This document shows positions 54,170 through 64,000 of a stretch of 64,000 nt of DNA, piece after piece. Below the pieces are notes generated by a model. That model was not told the origin of the DNA, did not search any database, and was given only the letters and a program-made list of their open reading frames with translations. The DNA comes from Macrostomum hystrix. Its lineage: Eukaryota; Platyhelminthes; Macrostomidae. The position numbers and the translations under genes are program-made. Position 1 is the first letter of the stretch. Each line of letters starts with the position of its first letter. The DNA is taken from contig CATNEN010000010.1 of the NCBI GenBank assembly GCA_950097015.1, positions 620,001-684,000 of the forward strand, given 5' to 3'.

Positions 54170-56400
54170 AGCAAGTTAAGAGAGGAGGAGGATAGAGGAA
54201 GAGGGAGAGAGGGGAGAAGGATAAAGGGAAGAAGGATAGAGGGAAGAAGGATAGAGGGGAGAAGGATAGGGGGAAGAAGGATAGAGGGAAGAAGGATAGA
54301 GGGAAGAAAGATAGAGGGGAGAAGGATAGAGGGAAGAAGGATAGAGGGAAGAAGGATAGGGGTGAGAAGGATAGAGTGGAGAAGAATAGAGGGAAGAAGG
54401 ATAGAGGGGAGAAAGATGGAGGGAGAAAGATAGAGGGGAGAAGGATAGAGGGAAGAAGGATAGAGGGGAGAAGGATAGGGGGAGAAGGATAGGGGTGAGA
54501 AGGATAGAGGGAAGAAGGATAGAGGGGAGAAAGATAGAGGGGAGAAGGATAGAGGAAAGAAGGATAGAGGGGAGAAAGATAGAGGGGAGAAAGATAGAGG
54601 GGAGAAAGATAGAGGGTAGAAGGATAGAGGGAAGAAGGATAGAGGGGAGAAGGATAGGGGGAGAAGGATAGGGGTGAGAAGGATAGAGGGAAGAAGGATA
54701 GAGGGGAGAAAGATAGAGGGGAGAAGGATAGAGGGAAGAAGGATAGAGGGAAGAAGGATAGAGGGGAGAAGGATAGAGGGAAGAAGGATAGGGGTGAGAA
54801 AGATAGAGGGGAGAAAGATAGAGGGGAGAAAGATAGAGGGGAGAAGGATAGAGGGAAGAAGGATAGAGGGGAGAAAGATAGGGGGAGAAGGATAGAGTGG
54901 AAAAGGATAGAGGGAAGAAGGATAGAGGGGAGAAAGATAGAGGGGAGAAAGATAGAGGGGAGAAAGATAGAGGGGAGAAGGATAGAGGGAAGAAGGATAG
55001 AGGGGAGAAAGATAGGGGGAGAAGGATAGGGGTGAGAAGGATAGAGGGAAGAAGGATAGAGGGGAGAAGGATAGAGGGAAGAAGGATAGGGGTGAGAAGG
55101 ATAGGGGGAAGAAGGATAGAGGGAAGAAGGATAGAGAGAAGAAAGATAGAGGGGAGAAGGATAGAGGGAAGAAGGATAGAGGGAAGAAGGATAGGGGTGA
55201 GAAGGATAGAGTGGAGAAGAATAGAGGGAAGAAGGATAGAGGGGAGAAAGATAGAGGGAGAAAGATAGAGGGGAGAAGGATAGAGGGAAGAAGGATAGAG
55301 GGGAGAAGGATAGGGGGAGAAGGATAGGGGTGAGAAGGATAGAGGGAAGAAGGATAGAGGGGAGAAAGATAGAGGGGAGAAGGATAGAGGGAAGAAGGAT
55401 AGAGGGGAGAAAGATAGAGGGGAGAAAGATAGAGGGGAGAAAGATAGAGGGGAGAAGGATAGAGGGAAGAAGGATAGAGGGGAGAAGGATAGGGGGAGAA
55501 GGATAGGGGTGAGAAGGATAGAGGGAAGAAGTATAGAGGGGAGAAAGATAGAGGGGAGAAGGATAGAGGGAAGAAGGATAGAGGGAAGAAGGATAGAGGG
55601 GAGAAGGATAGAGGGGAGAAGGATAGAGGGAAGAAGGATAGGGGTGAGAAAGATAGAGGGGAGAAAGATAGAGGGGAGAAGGATAGAGGGAAGAAGGATA
55701 GAGGGGAGAAAGATAGGGGGAGAAGGATAGAGTGGAAAAGGATAGAGGGAAGAAGGATAGAGGGGAGAAAGATAGAGGGGAGAAAGATAGAGGGGAGAAA
55801 GATAGAGGGGAGAAGGATAGAGGGAAGAAGGATAGAGGGGAGAAAGATAGGGGGAGAAGGATAGGGGTGAGAAGGATAGAGGGAAGAAGGATAGAGGGGA
55901 GAAGGATAGAGGGAAGAAGGATAGGGGTGAGAAGGATAGAGGGAAGAAGGATAGAGGGAAGAAGGATAGAGTGGAGAAGGATAGAGGGAAGAAGGATAGA
56001 GGGGAGAAAGATAGAGGGGAGAAAGATAGAGGGGAGAAAGATAGAGGGGAGAAGGATAGAGGGAAGAAGGATAGAGGGGAGAAAGATAGGGGGAGAAGGA
56101 TAGGGGTGAGAAGGATAGAGGGAAGAAGGATAGAGGGGAGAAGGATAGAGGGAAGAAGGATAGGGGTGAGAAGGATAGAGGGAAGAAGGATAGAGGGAAG
56201 AAGGATAGAGTGGAGAAGGATTGAGGGAAGAAGGATAGAGGGGAGAAAGATAGGGGGAGAAGGATAGGGGTGAGAACGATAGAGGGAAGAAGGATAGAGG
56301 GGAGAAGGATAGAGGGAAGAAGGATAGAGGGGAGAAGGATAGAGGGAAGAAGGATAGGGGGGAGAAAGATAGAGGGGAGAAGGATAGAGGGAAGAAGGAT
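54170..56400 (+). repeat. 15-bp polypurine minisatellite, about 148 units
   Basis: The unit is GATAGAGGGAAGAAG, with GGGGAGAAA, GGGGTGAGAAG and GTGGAGAA variants. The block starting GAAAAGGATAGAGGGAAGAA at about 54898 recurs at about 55733 and, slightly altered, at about 55972. This indicates homogenisation in long blocks. Frames of over 750 codons on the minus strand arise because the unit is a multiple of three. Confidence 0.97.
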
Positions 56401-57085
56401 GGTTGTAGGAGGCAGCGAGGCAGTGTCTAGAAGCCACTCAGCCGGCAATCCTGTGAGAAGCGGCAGTGCAGACTCAACCCATAGTTACACGATGCTTCCC
56501 CGGGTCGGAGAAAGAGCTGCCATAGTTAGGGGGCCGACAGAATCCGACACCAACCCTTGGGGAATGCTAATACCCCTGTGTGGGTCGAAGGCTGGGCTGC
56601 CGATTGCGCCACAAGTCACTCCTTGTTCCAAAAGTCCCAAGTTGGGAATTAACGCAAGGACTTATATTAGCGAGGAAAACAGCAAAACAGCAATTTTTCT
56701 GCTACTCTTGTCCGGCTAAAAAGTAGATTCTTCAAGAACTGCCTGGCCAATGAGCCACCGACTCTTTCCTGGAAATCTCTCTGGCCGCACCGGAGACACC
56801 TGAGACATCCTCTTTGATGAAGCCGCGCCCCGCTCAGCTGCCTCAGCCTCCGGGGTTTCCGCACGCCCCAGTCAGTCAGTCAGCCCAGGGTGAACCGGCC
56901 TCTGAAAAGCTCTTACTGCAGCTTGTGACTCAGTGGCTGCTTTCTGAATTGCCCAGACTCTGAGCTGCTAAGTGAATCATTTATGGCAGAGAAGACTTTG
57001 GTGGATTGAGCCATTTAACTTGCCTCACACTTCTGCCATTGTCTGCGCACACTTGGACAGCCTGGACAGGAGCCTACAGCCTCCT
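56401..57085. other. Gene-free stretch
   Basis: Unique sequence. No recognised gene. Confidence 0.4.
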
Positions 57086-57086
57086 C

Positions 57087-57167
<81 letters not shown>

Positions 57168-57168
57168 T

Positions 57169-57239
<71 letters not shown>

Positions 57240-57250
57240 TACAGACAGTC

Positions 57251-57315
<65 letters not shown>

Positions 57316-57343
57316 TACAGACAGACATACAGACAGTCAGACA
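57086..57343 (+). repeat. (GACA)n microsatellite with periodic GATA and CATA interruptions
   Basis: About 64 tetranucleotides of CAGA/GACA. The interruptions GATAGACA and CATACAGA recur in the same order at about 57136-57170, 57208-57245 and 57283-57330. The tract has therefore grown by block duplication. Confidence 0.96.
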
Positions 57344-58699
57344 GGAGCAGTTTGCAATCAGTCACAAATAAGTCAGCAGAAACTTGATCACATTTTCATA
57401 TTTTCGAATTTGCATTGGCAGCCGATCCTCCTAAATGAGGGCGCTGTGGCCGAAGCCTGAAATCCCAGGGCTGGCTTCATCAAAGCCCAGCAGCCCCACC
57501 CCAAGCCGAATTGCATTTCGGCCGCCTCGTGTTCTGATCAGTGTTGCGCAGAAAACACAGTCTGCAGTCTGCAATACCCAAGATGGAAAGCCGAGTGGAC
57601 GGTGATGGGGGACCAGCCAATTGGATGCTGGGAAGACATTGTGTGGGAGACGGGAGAAGAGGCTAAACAAGTCCCCAAAGCTGACTTTCATTCAGTCATT
57701 CGGGGCAACTAGATGTCTCGAATTTCGCTTCGAACTTCTGGTGTGTGTGTGTGTGTGTGTGTGCGAAGTCCCTCCCATTCTCTGTCCTGTTCCCTCTGCT
57801 GTGATTAATGACCGCTGCTGCAGCGAGTTCGCCCGCCTCTCGCCCCAGCATTTTCTTGCAGTGAATGCCATTTTTCAGCCCAGCTGGGCAGATTATTGGT
57901 GTGTAAGGGAAGAAAACTGTTTTCCCTGTTGGATTCCCAACAGCGAGAGCCCACCATATCCCACCCAGCCATCTTGGTTCCCAAGATCCTCAAGGCACTC
58001 AAAAGCTGGGATTTAGGGAAAAATTTCTGGTTGCCGCTTCCTCCCTAGCCGTGTCCCAGAATCTCATTGATGGAGCTGCATCTGAGAGAGGAAAAAATCC
58101 CTCTTGCGCTGGGAAATTATTCCCAAACCAATTTGAAGCTGCCGCGACAAAAATGGTTACAATGACAAGAGACTGCTGCGAGGGTACTCCGCGCACCCCG
58201 ATTGAGTTGGCGGGGATGTCAGGGAGTGGCGGGGACTCACGGTTGCGTCACAGCTGCCAAGTGCGGCGGGGCCGGCAATCCATCTCGCATTCACTGCGCG
58301 TGTCTCGAGTGGCTCCGGTTTGATGAGAGTCGGCGGCCGAGCTTTGATCGGCTTTTCAACTGACTCATCCAGCCGCCTCCGCATCCCCTGTAGCCGTTTC
58401 CCATGCCATGACCCCGCTCGGCGAAAATTTGGTCGTGATTTTTCCTAGATTTTTTTTTCGGAGTCGCGAGTTGCATAACTCCGCCAAGATCGCCCAGAGA
58501 TGGCACCCTCGGCCCCCACAGATCGAAGCGAAACAAATTTTCGACTCCAAAGCCAGGCGGGCGATTAACTATCGGCTGCAGTGATAGAGACCGGCCCCTG
58601 GAGACCGGCTGGGGCCCCGGATTTCATGACAGCCAGCAAGCCAGGCAGATGAGAACTGAGATTTTGAATGAGTCAGTGCTCACATGTGCTCACACGGTG
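57344..58699. other. Gene-free stretch
   Basis: Unique sequence with a short GT run at 57741-57762. No conserved frame. Confidence 0.4.
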
Positions 58700-58857
58700 C
58701 GGGTCATGTGCTTGTGTGTAAAAAAGTTGTGCAATGGTTTACCGCGCGGGCTGAGAGATCAGCTGCTGAATTATTCCCGGATGGCAACAAGAGCTGAGTT
58801 CCACCTGGGACTCAAATCTGTCTTCGGTGCGGTTGCCACAGTCTCAATGGGTGATTA
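58700..58857 (+). pseudogene. Possible C-terminal fragment of a retroelement reverse transcriptase ORF
   Basis: The frame ending at 58855-58857 reads KKLCNGLPRGLRDQLL and then AEFHLGLKSVFG. It resembles the WN-x-LP-x-x-LR ... F-x-x-x-LK-x-x-LF motif near the end of many LINE reverse transcriptase proteins. It is short and isolated, so this is only a suggestion. Confidence 0.3.
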
Positions 58858-59834
58858 GCGGACAGTGGAGGAGGCGGCGGAGACCCAGATGCGGAAGCCG
58901 GTAATGGGATCTCGCGGCTCCGCCCACCTGCGCAACTCACTGTGCTCAGGCTGTGCTCAGGCTGTGCTCAGGAACTGGCCTGAGTTGCCTAGGTGAGCTG
59001 CCTCACCCCAGCCGCATTAGCGCCCCACTCCTCCCCTCCCCGGTGCATCTGTTGGGCAAGCTTTCAATGCTTTAGCAAGAAGAGAAGCCAGAACAGATAT
59101 TTCCCAATCCGCGGCGGCCAGAACAGCTGTCCCCCCGTTACCCTCGAGACTCCCCCCGAGGCAGCAGGCGCGGAAGCGGATTTGAAAGGTGCTGTTCGCC
59201 CACCCCAGCCCGCGGGTCATGCTTTCTCCATTGTTTGCCCAGAGCGACCTCATCATCCCCTCCAAGCTCAGAATAATCCCAAAATCCCAAAGCCATTTTG
59301 CCAGTGGCTGAGTCACTGTGGGCCAGGTCGGATGGAAGACTAAAGCACCTGCACCTGGATACACTGGTCCTCATTTTCAGCTTTTATCCCTCTTTTTCTG
59401 TGTTTCCTTTCAGCCCGGCGGCCGGTGTGATGTCTCATTGGGGGCAGAACTCGACTTCGTCACGCGATTTTTCCCAAGTTGGGATTCAAGCTTTCCGGCG
59501 ACGGAAGCCGGCTTCCTGAAGCAGGGGAAGTTAAATTTTTAGATCCCCTTAATTTAGCCGGGCATGGCGTGTTGACTGGGATTTTTGAAGAAGAGGAAAT
59601 CAAAGGATGGCCTGTCAGGCGATCCTGCCTTGGAGATGGGATCTCGGTGGGGAACAGTGACGGTTGGGGACAATATCAGACCAATTAAGGGAGCATTGAG
59701 TCCAGGCAGGTGCCAATACTTTTTAGCTGGGTGAAAGGCTCGGGATCGAGAATTTGCAGCTAATGTTTCTTTCATAAATAGTAGCTTAAATTAATCACAA
59801 AATAAACTATCAAATAACGACCACTTGGAATAAA
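58858..59834. other. Gene-free stretch
   Basis: Unique sequence. AGGCTGTGCTC is repeated three times near 58948-58975. No gene recognised. Confidence 0.4.
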
Positions 59835-60300
59835 AAATTCCAATCTTGGATCCCAATCCCGAATGCCAATCCCGAATCCCAATCTCGAATGCCAATCTCG
59901 AATCCCAATCCCGACCCCCAATCCCGAATCCCAATCCCGAATCCCAATCTCGAATCCCAATCCCGACCCCCAATCCTGAATCCCAATCTGGAATCCCAAT
60001 CCCGACCCCCAATCCCGAATCCCAATCTCGAATCCCAATCCCGACCCCCAATCCTGAATCCCAATCTGGAATCCCAATCTTGAATCCCAATCCCGACCCT
60101 CAATCCCGAATCCAAATCCCGAATTCCACTCCCGAATCACAATCCTGAATCCTAATCTCGAGTCACAATCCTGAAATCTGATCCCGAATCCTAATACTGA
60201 ATCCCAATTTGGAATCCCGACAGACTCCCTTACGAATCTTAACACTGAAACCAAACCTTAAAACCCCTATCCCGAATCCCAATCCAAAGTTTCCGATCCC
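59835..60300 (+). repeat. 13-bp minisatellite, about 33 units
   Basis: The unit is AATCCCAATCCCG, with CTCG, CTGG and CCCCC variants. It becomes progressively degenerate towards 60300. Confidence 0.92.
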
Positions 60301-61149
60301 ATTCCAAACTCATGTTGAATGCCTTGGCATTAATTTAAGAATTCAGGAGAACTCGAAAAGGTAGGGGATTTTGAAGCATCAGTTCTTCACTGGTCATCGA
60401 TTTCTTTGAAAAAATCTAAATTAAAAAAGCTTCGCATGCTGGGCTTCCCGTAGCAATGTCTCTGTGAAACATTCGGCCTGATAATCTGCCGCCTGATAAT
60501 CTGCCGCCTGCTTCTAAACAAACACTTCACTTCAGCTGTTTGTCAAGTGCAGCCACGGGCCGTGCCGGGCGGTGACTCGCTGTGCGGCCGGGACCCACCG
60601 CAACTGCAACTGACGCTGTCAGTCAGCCGCAGCCAGGGAAAGCTTTGACAGGTCCAGCACCGCGGTCTCCAAGGCTGCCTGCAGACCCGTACGGAGCCGA
60701 CACTGGCTAAGATGTCAGCGAGATCGAAAAGCAAACCAGGGAGCAAAAGATGCAGATGAGGGCAGGCAGATTAGGGACCTGGGAAGGTCAAGTTTCACTG
60801 CGTAGGGAACACAAATGACAGCCGGTGTGAAAACTTGCTGAGAAAGTAAAATGCGAGCATTTATAACAGCCTGAAATCCCAACCAGGAGCAAAGAACTGT
60901 CTGATAGACAAAATTACTGAAAATACGAGTAATAGAATTAGAATGACAATAATAATTGATAACTGATTACACCTGCCCCAATCGGGCCAGAAGTGCAGCC
61001 GACAGCACAGCCGCAGCTATTGCGCGGCGCATCTGAAGACTGCGTACGTCTGTTCAGTCCATGGACTGGGGGGACGCCACACCCACCTTGAATTACCCAG
61101 CTGATGCTGGCACCCATTTAACAAAAGTTATAAGAGACAAATTCATGGC
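60301..61149. other. Gene-free stretch
   Basis: Unique sequence. No conserved frame or RNA gene seen. Confidence 0.4.
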
Positions 61150-61233
61150 GAAATGACAATGACAATGACAATGACAATGACAATGACAATGACAATGACA
61201 ATGACAATGACAATGACAATGACAATGACAATG
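61150..61233 (+). repeat. (ATGACA)n hexanucleotide repeat, 14 copies
   Basis: Perfect ATGACA repeats. Confidence 0.97.
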
Positions 61234-61786
61234 AGGAAAGCTGAATCTCAAGATAATTAACTATAAAAATGCTGCCAAAGTTTGCTCCAGAAGAATCTCA
61301 AACGGAATGACAATTTGTCATTTGCTTGTCGAAAGCGGAGCAAGATTGCCAACTGACAGGCCCGTCACGGCAAGGCCTGGCTCGGCACTGACTGATTGGC
61401 CATGGTTTCCATGGTTTCCATGGTTTCCAGTTCCAGAACTAGCATTTTCAAATTCCATTTCATTTCCAGAACTCTGCACGGTTCACGTCCGTAATTGGTA
61501 AATTTAGCTTTACATTCTCTCGCTGACAAAGCAGAAATTTATTTACAAATTTATGCGAGATTTACACTGCAGAGTGAATAATGCATTTCATCCACAAAAT
61601 GCGCAAATTGTAAGTTATTTCCTGGCATGGGTGCTAAAATTATTTAGCTTAGTCTGAGGCACAAAATAGTTTCTTACTGCACACTTAGTAACTCGTGACA
61701 GTCTTGATAACGCCCGTCATCTTGATAACTAACGATTGCCAAAATAATTAGCGTGACCTCTACAATTGACAGACACTTTAGTATAC
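61234..61786. other. Gene-free stretch
   Basis: Contains three copies of CCATGGTTTC (61401-61430). Otherwise nothing recognised. Confidence 0.4.
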
Positions 61787-62364
61787 ACAAATCACTCAGT
61801 CTGTCACTCCAATCCATGCGAATCACTCAGTCTGTCACTCCAATCCATGCGAATCACTCAGTCTGTCACTCCAATCCATGCGAATCACTCAGTCTGTCAC
61901 TCCAATCCATGCGATTCACTCAGTCTGTCACTCCAATCCATGCGAATCACTCAGTCTGTCACTCCAATCCAAGCGAATCACTCAGTCTGTCACTCCAATG
62001 CGAATCACTCAGTCTGTCACTCCAATCCATGCGATTCACTCAGTCTGTCACTCCAATCCATGCGAATCACTCAGTCTCTCACTCCAATCCATACAAATCA
62101 CTCAGTATGTCACTCCAATCCATGCAAATCACTCAGTCTGTCACTCCAATCCAAGTGAATCAATCAGTCTATCACTCCAATCCAAGCGAATCACTCAGTC
62201 TGTCACTCCAATCCATGCGAATCACTCAGTCTGTCACTCCAATCCATGCGAATCACTCAGTCTGTCACTCCAATCCATGCGAATCACTCAGTTTGTCACT
62301 CCAATCCAAGCGAATCACTCAGTCTGTCACTCCAATCCATGCGAATCACTCAGTCTGTCACTCC
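61787..62364 (+). repeat. 31-bp minisatellite ending at the MOS-like stop codon, about 19 units
   Basis: The unit is GCGAATCACTCAGTCTGTCA followed by CTCCAATCCAT. The right-hand edge TCAGTCTGTCACTCCGCAG contains the reverse complement of the MOS-like stop codon (62358-62360). The array therefore lies in that gene's 3' untranslated region. Confidence 0.95.
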
Positions 62365-63617
62365 GCAGCCGCAGTCTCCAGCGCGGGCATCAGTCGGAGC
62401 AGCAGGTCGGGCGGCCGCAGTGCCTGCCGTCTTATCCGATCCCGCAGGGCAGCCACGCCGGCATCCTGCGGCAGCTCCAGCAGCTGAACGGCCCGGCTGG
62501 TGACGAAGCCGTGGCTCAGCACCTCGGCGACGTCGCCCTGGCTGCCGAGCCGCTGGCCGAATCGCGGACATCGAAGTCTGGACACGAAGTGCCGGAATTC
62601 GCCCAACTCCGTAGCCGGCGTCGAGCAGCTGACGAGGTCGGCGGTCAACGCGCCGAGCCCGAACCAGTCGGTGAAGTCGCCAGCCGGACTGGGGCGACCG
62701 TCACGACGGATCTCCGGGGGCAGCCAGCTGCTGCAGAGGAGCAGGGATTTAGGCTAGACTGAAGGGTTCGATCTAAAGACCTCTAATTGTTAATGAGGTC
62801 ACCAAATTAACTCCTTATTAGAGATAACGAGTTCCATTTCATATAAGGGGTCACGAGTTCGATTCCGCGTGAGAGATGACGGGTTATTTTCCTAATCTAG
62901 TGAATGAAACTATCTAAGGTATAAAAAAGCTCACCTTTGAGCTCGTTGGCTGCCGCTGCTGCCGCTGTCGCAGCTGAAGCGAACCCGCAGTTGTGAGTGG
63001 CCGGGCTGCCGAACCTCGGCCAGGCTGAAGTCGGCCAGTCGGCAGTGGCCGGCGCCACTCAGGAGGACATTACACGGCCGAACGTCCAGGTGGAAGACTC
63101 CGTGCTCGTGCAGGTGGCCGAGGGCCTCCGCCAACTCCAGCGCAATGAAGGCGGCTTCCAGCTCGCCACATCGCCTGACTGCTCCCTGCAGATCTCCGCG
63201 CGGGCAGAACTCCATGAGGGTGAGACGGTCGGCGTCTAGAGTCACGTGACCGAGCAGCCCGACAATCAGTGGATGGCGGGGCGACCCGGAGCCAGCCAGA
63301 GCTCGGGCCAGTCGCTGGGAGGCGGCAAAATCGGCGGAACGTCGGGTGTGCCGCTTGACCGCCAGCAGGTCCGGCAGGTCGGCAGCGGACAGGGCGTGCA
63401 GGCGGCGAGCCAGAAAGACTTCGCCGTAGGCTCCGCAGCCCAGCGGGGCCAGCAGCCGATAGCGCAGCTCACCGAGCGCCAGGCTGGCGAACGGAACGGC
63501 CGGCTCCGCAGTTTTGGCAGATTCCGGCGAGCGGCGACAGCGACGCGAGACGAAGAGCCGCAGCAGCCTCTGCCAGGCCTCCCGGCGGCGGCCTTTGACC
63601 TGCTTCTGTGCGGTCAT
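62358..63617 (-). CDS. MOS-like serine/threonine protein kinase, two exons
   Basis: My model is complement(62358..62730, 62935..63617), giving 351 residues (human MOS 346). The acceptor after a pyrimidine tract and CTCTGCAG fits the donor phase. The glycine loop LGCGAYGEVFLA lies at 59-70, the ATP-binding Lys in LLAVKRH is at 88, and LTLMEFCPRGDLQGAV marks the hinge. The catalytic loop is FHLDVRPCNVLL (Asp 178, Asn 183). HLD in place of HRD is characteristic of MOS, but Arg 180 replaces the usual Lys. The DFG motif reads DFS (196-198). Exon 2 supplies WLPPEIRRDG (APE region) and TDWFGLGAL. MOS activates MEK/MAPK in oocyte meiosis. Other divergent kinases remain possible, and the altered DFG and catalytic-loop Lys could reduce activity. 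Confidence 0.65.
62731..62934 (-). other. Intron of the MOS-like gene with a tRNA B-box-like motif
   Basis: GAGTTCGATTCCGCG at about 62847-62861 resembles an RNA polymerase III B-box. No matching A-box or cloverleaf was found, so it may be a SINE remnant or chance. Confidence 0.25.
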
Positions 63618-64000
63618 TGCTGTTAGCAGAATTATCTGAGGAATTCTTTAGAGCTTTTTATCTGCAGTGTGACTCGCCTTCGCCCACGCTCGCTGTGATT
63701 TCGCGGCGCATGCGACACTTGGGAATTGGCGCTATCGCTGACTACCTGGCCGGGAGCGATTCGTTCTGGCACTTTTTTATACCAGCTCTATCGGCGCACT
63801 GTTTCTGCACCTGAGGCACAGTGCCGAACGCTATCAGAAGGCTGGTTGGCCAAGGCTTGTAGGGCCTGCCCAGGCTGTATTGTGAAGGGCATAGGTTGGG
63901 GTGGGCTGGAAACGGAAATCGACCGGGCGATGGCGGATTGGCTGGGGCCGTGGGGCCCGGTGAGTCACCAGAGTGCTAAGATTGCATGCAGTTTTCACTC
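63618..64000 (-). promoter_or_regulatory. Upstream region of the MOS-like gene with TATA-like motifs
   Basis: On the minus strand, GGTATAAAAAAGTGCC lies at about 63770-63784, 155-165 bases before the ATG. GATAAAAAGC lies at about 63653-63662, 40 bases before it. Either could be a TATA box. Nothing else is recognised. Confidence 0.25.

Noticed and set aside
54145-56448. Reading frames of over 750 codons on the minus strand and of about 120 codons on the plus strand
   Set aside because: They are produced by a 15-bp tandem array whose unit is a multiple of three and has no stops. There is no start context, domain or non-repeat coding sequence.
62847-62861. tRNA gene in the MOS-like intron
   Set aside because: Only a B-box-like motif is present; no A-box, acceptor stem or anticodon arm could be drawn.

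Overview
The window is eukaryotic and animal-like. Coding sequence is GC-rich, and the genes carry GT-AG introns and have clear metazoan relatives: SID-1/SIDT, TXNDC9, neurensin, USP1, ALDH6A1, signal peptide peptidase, two rhodopsin-type GPCRs and a MOS-like kinase. About a quarter of the window (my own estimate) is minisatellite or microsatellite DNA. A compact, repeat-laden invertebrate genome fits best. A free-living flatworm such as Macrostomum is a reasonable guess, but nothing here proves it. There is no bacterial, phage or plasmid signature.

Layout. 1-3409 is a long-terminal-inverted-repeat (foldback) element that carries a degenerate reverse-transcriptase-like fragment and a possible two-exon gene end. 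4640-5717 (19-bp array) and 6333-6655 (GATA) lead to an intronless SIDT-like gene (7172-9379), whose stop codon is the first unit of a 25-bp array. TXNDC9 (10801-11529) is also intronless. 12-16 kb holds minisatellites, a tRNA-type SINE with an inverted duplication, and a solo LTR with a 4-bp target duplication. A ubiquitin-like fragment pair and a neurensin-like gene lie on the minus strand at 17.0-18.6 kb. Large arrays fill 18.9-23.2 kb.

From 23.8 to 27.7 kb on the minus strand is a USP1-like deubiquitinase with seven recognisable exons. A hAT-like MITE lies at 28.7 kb. ALDH6A1 (29929-33190, five exons) follows, then a class A GPCR with an apparent +1 frameshift (37004-38404). A second SINE copy sits inside a 19-bp array near 40 kb. 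Signal peptide peptidase (43050-46750, minus, five exons) is followed by a foldback repeat at 47.1-47.5 kb, then by an intronless GPCR with a large ectodomain (49327-51663, minus). The rest, to 62 kb, is mostly arrays and gene-poor DNA. It includes a 2.2-kb 15-bp array, and ends with a two-exon MOS-like kinase (62358-63617, minus) whose stop codon again coincides with the start of an array.

The genes do not form an operon or a common pathway. SIDT, signal peptide peptidase and the GPCRs are membrane proteins; USP1 and the ubiquitin-like locus touch ubiquitin signalling; ALDH6A1 is mitochondrial valine/pyrimidine catabolism. The most unusual theme is the tight link between minisatellites and gene landmarks (stop codons, splice donors, whole short introns).
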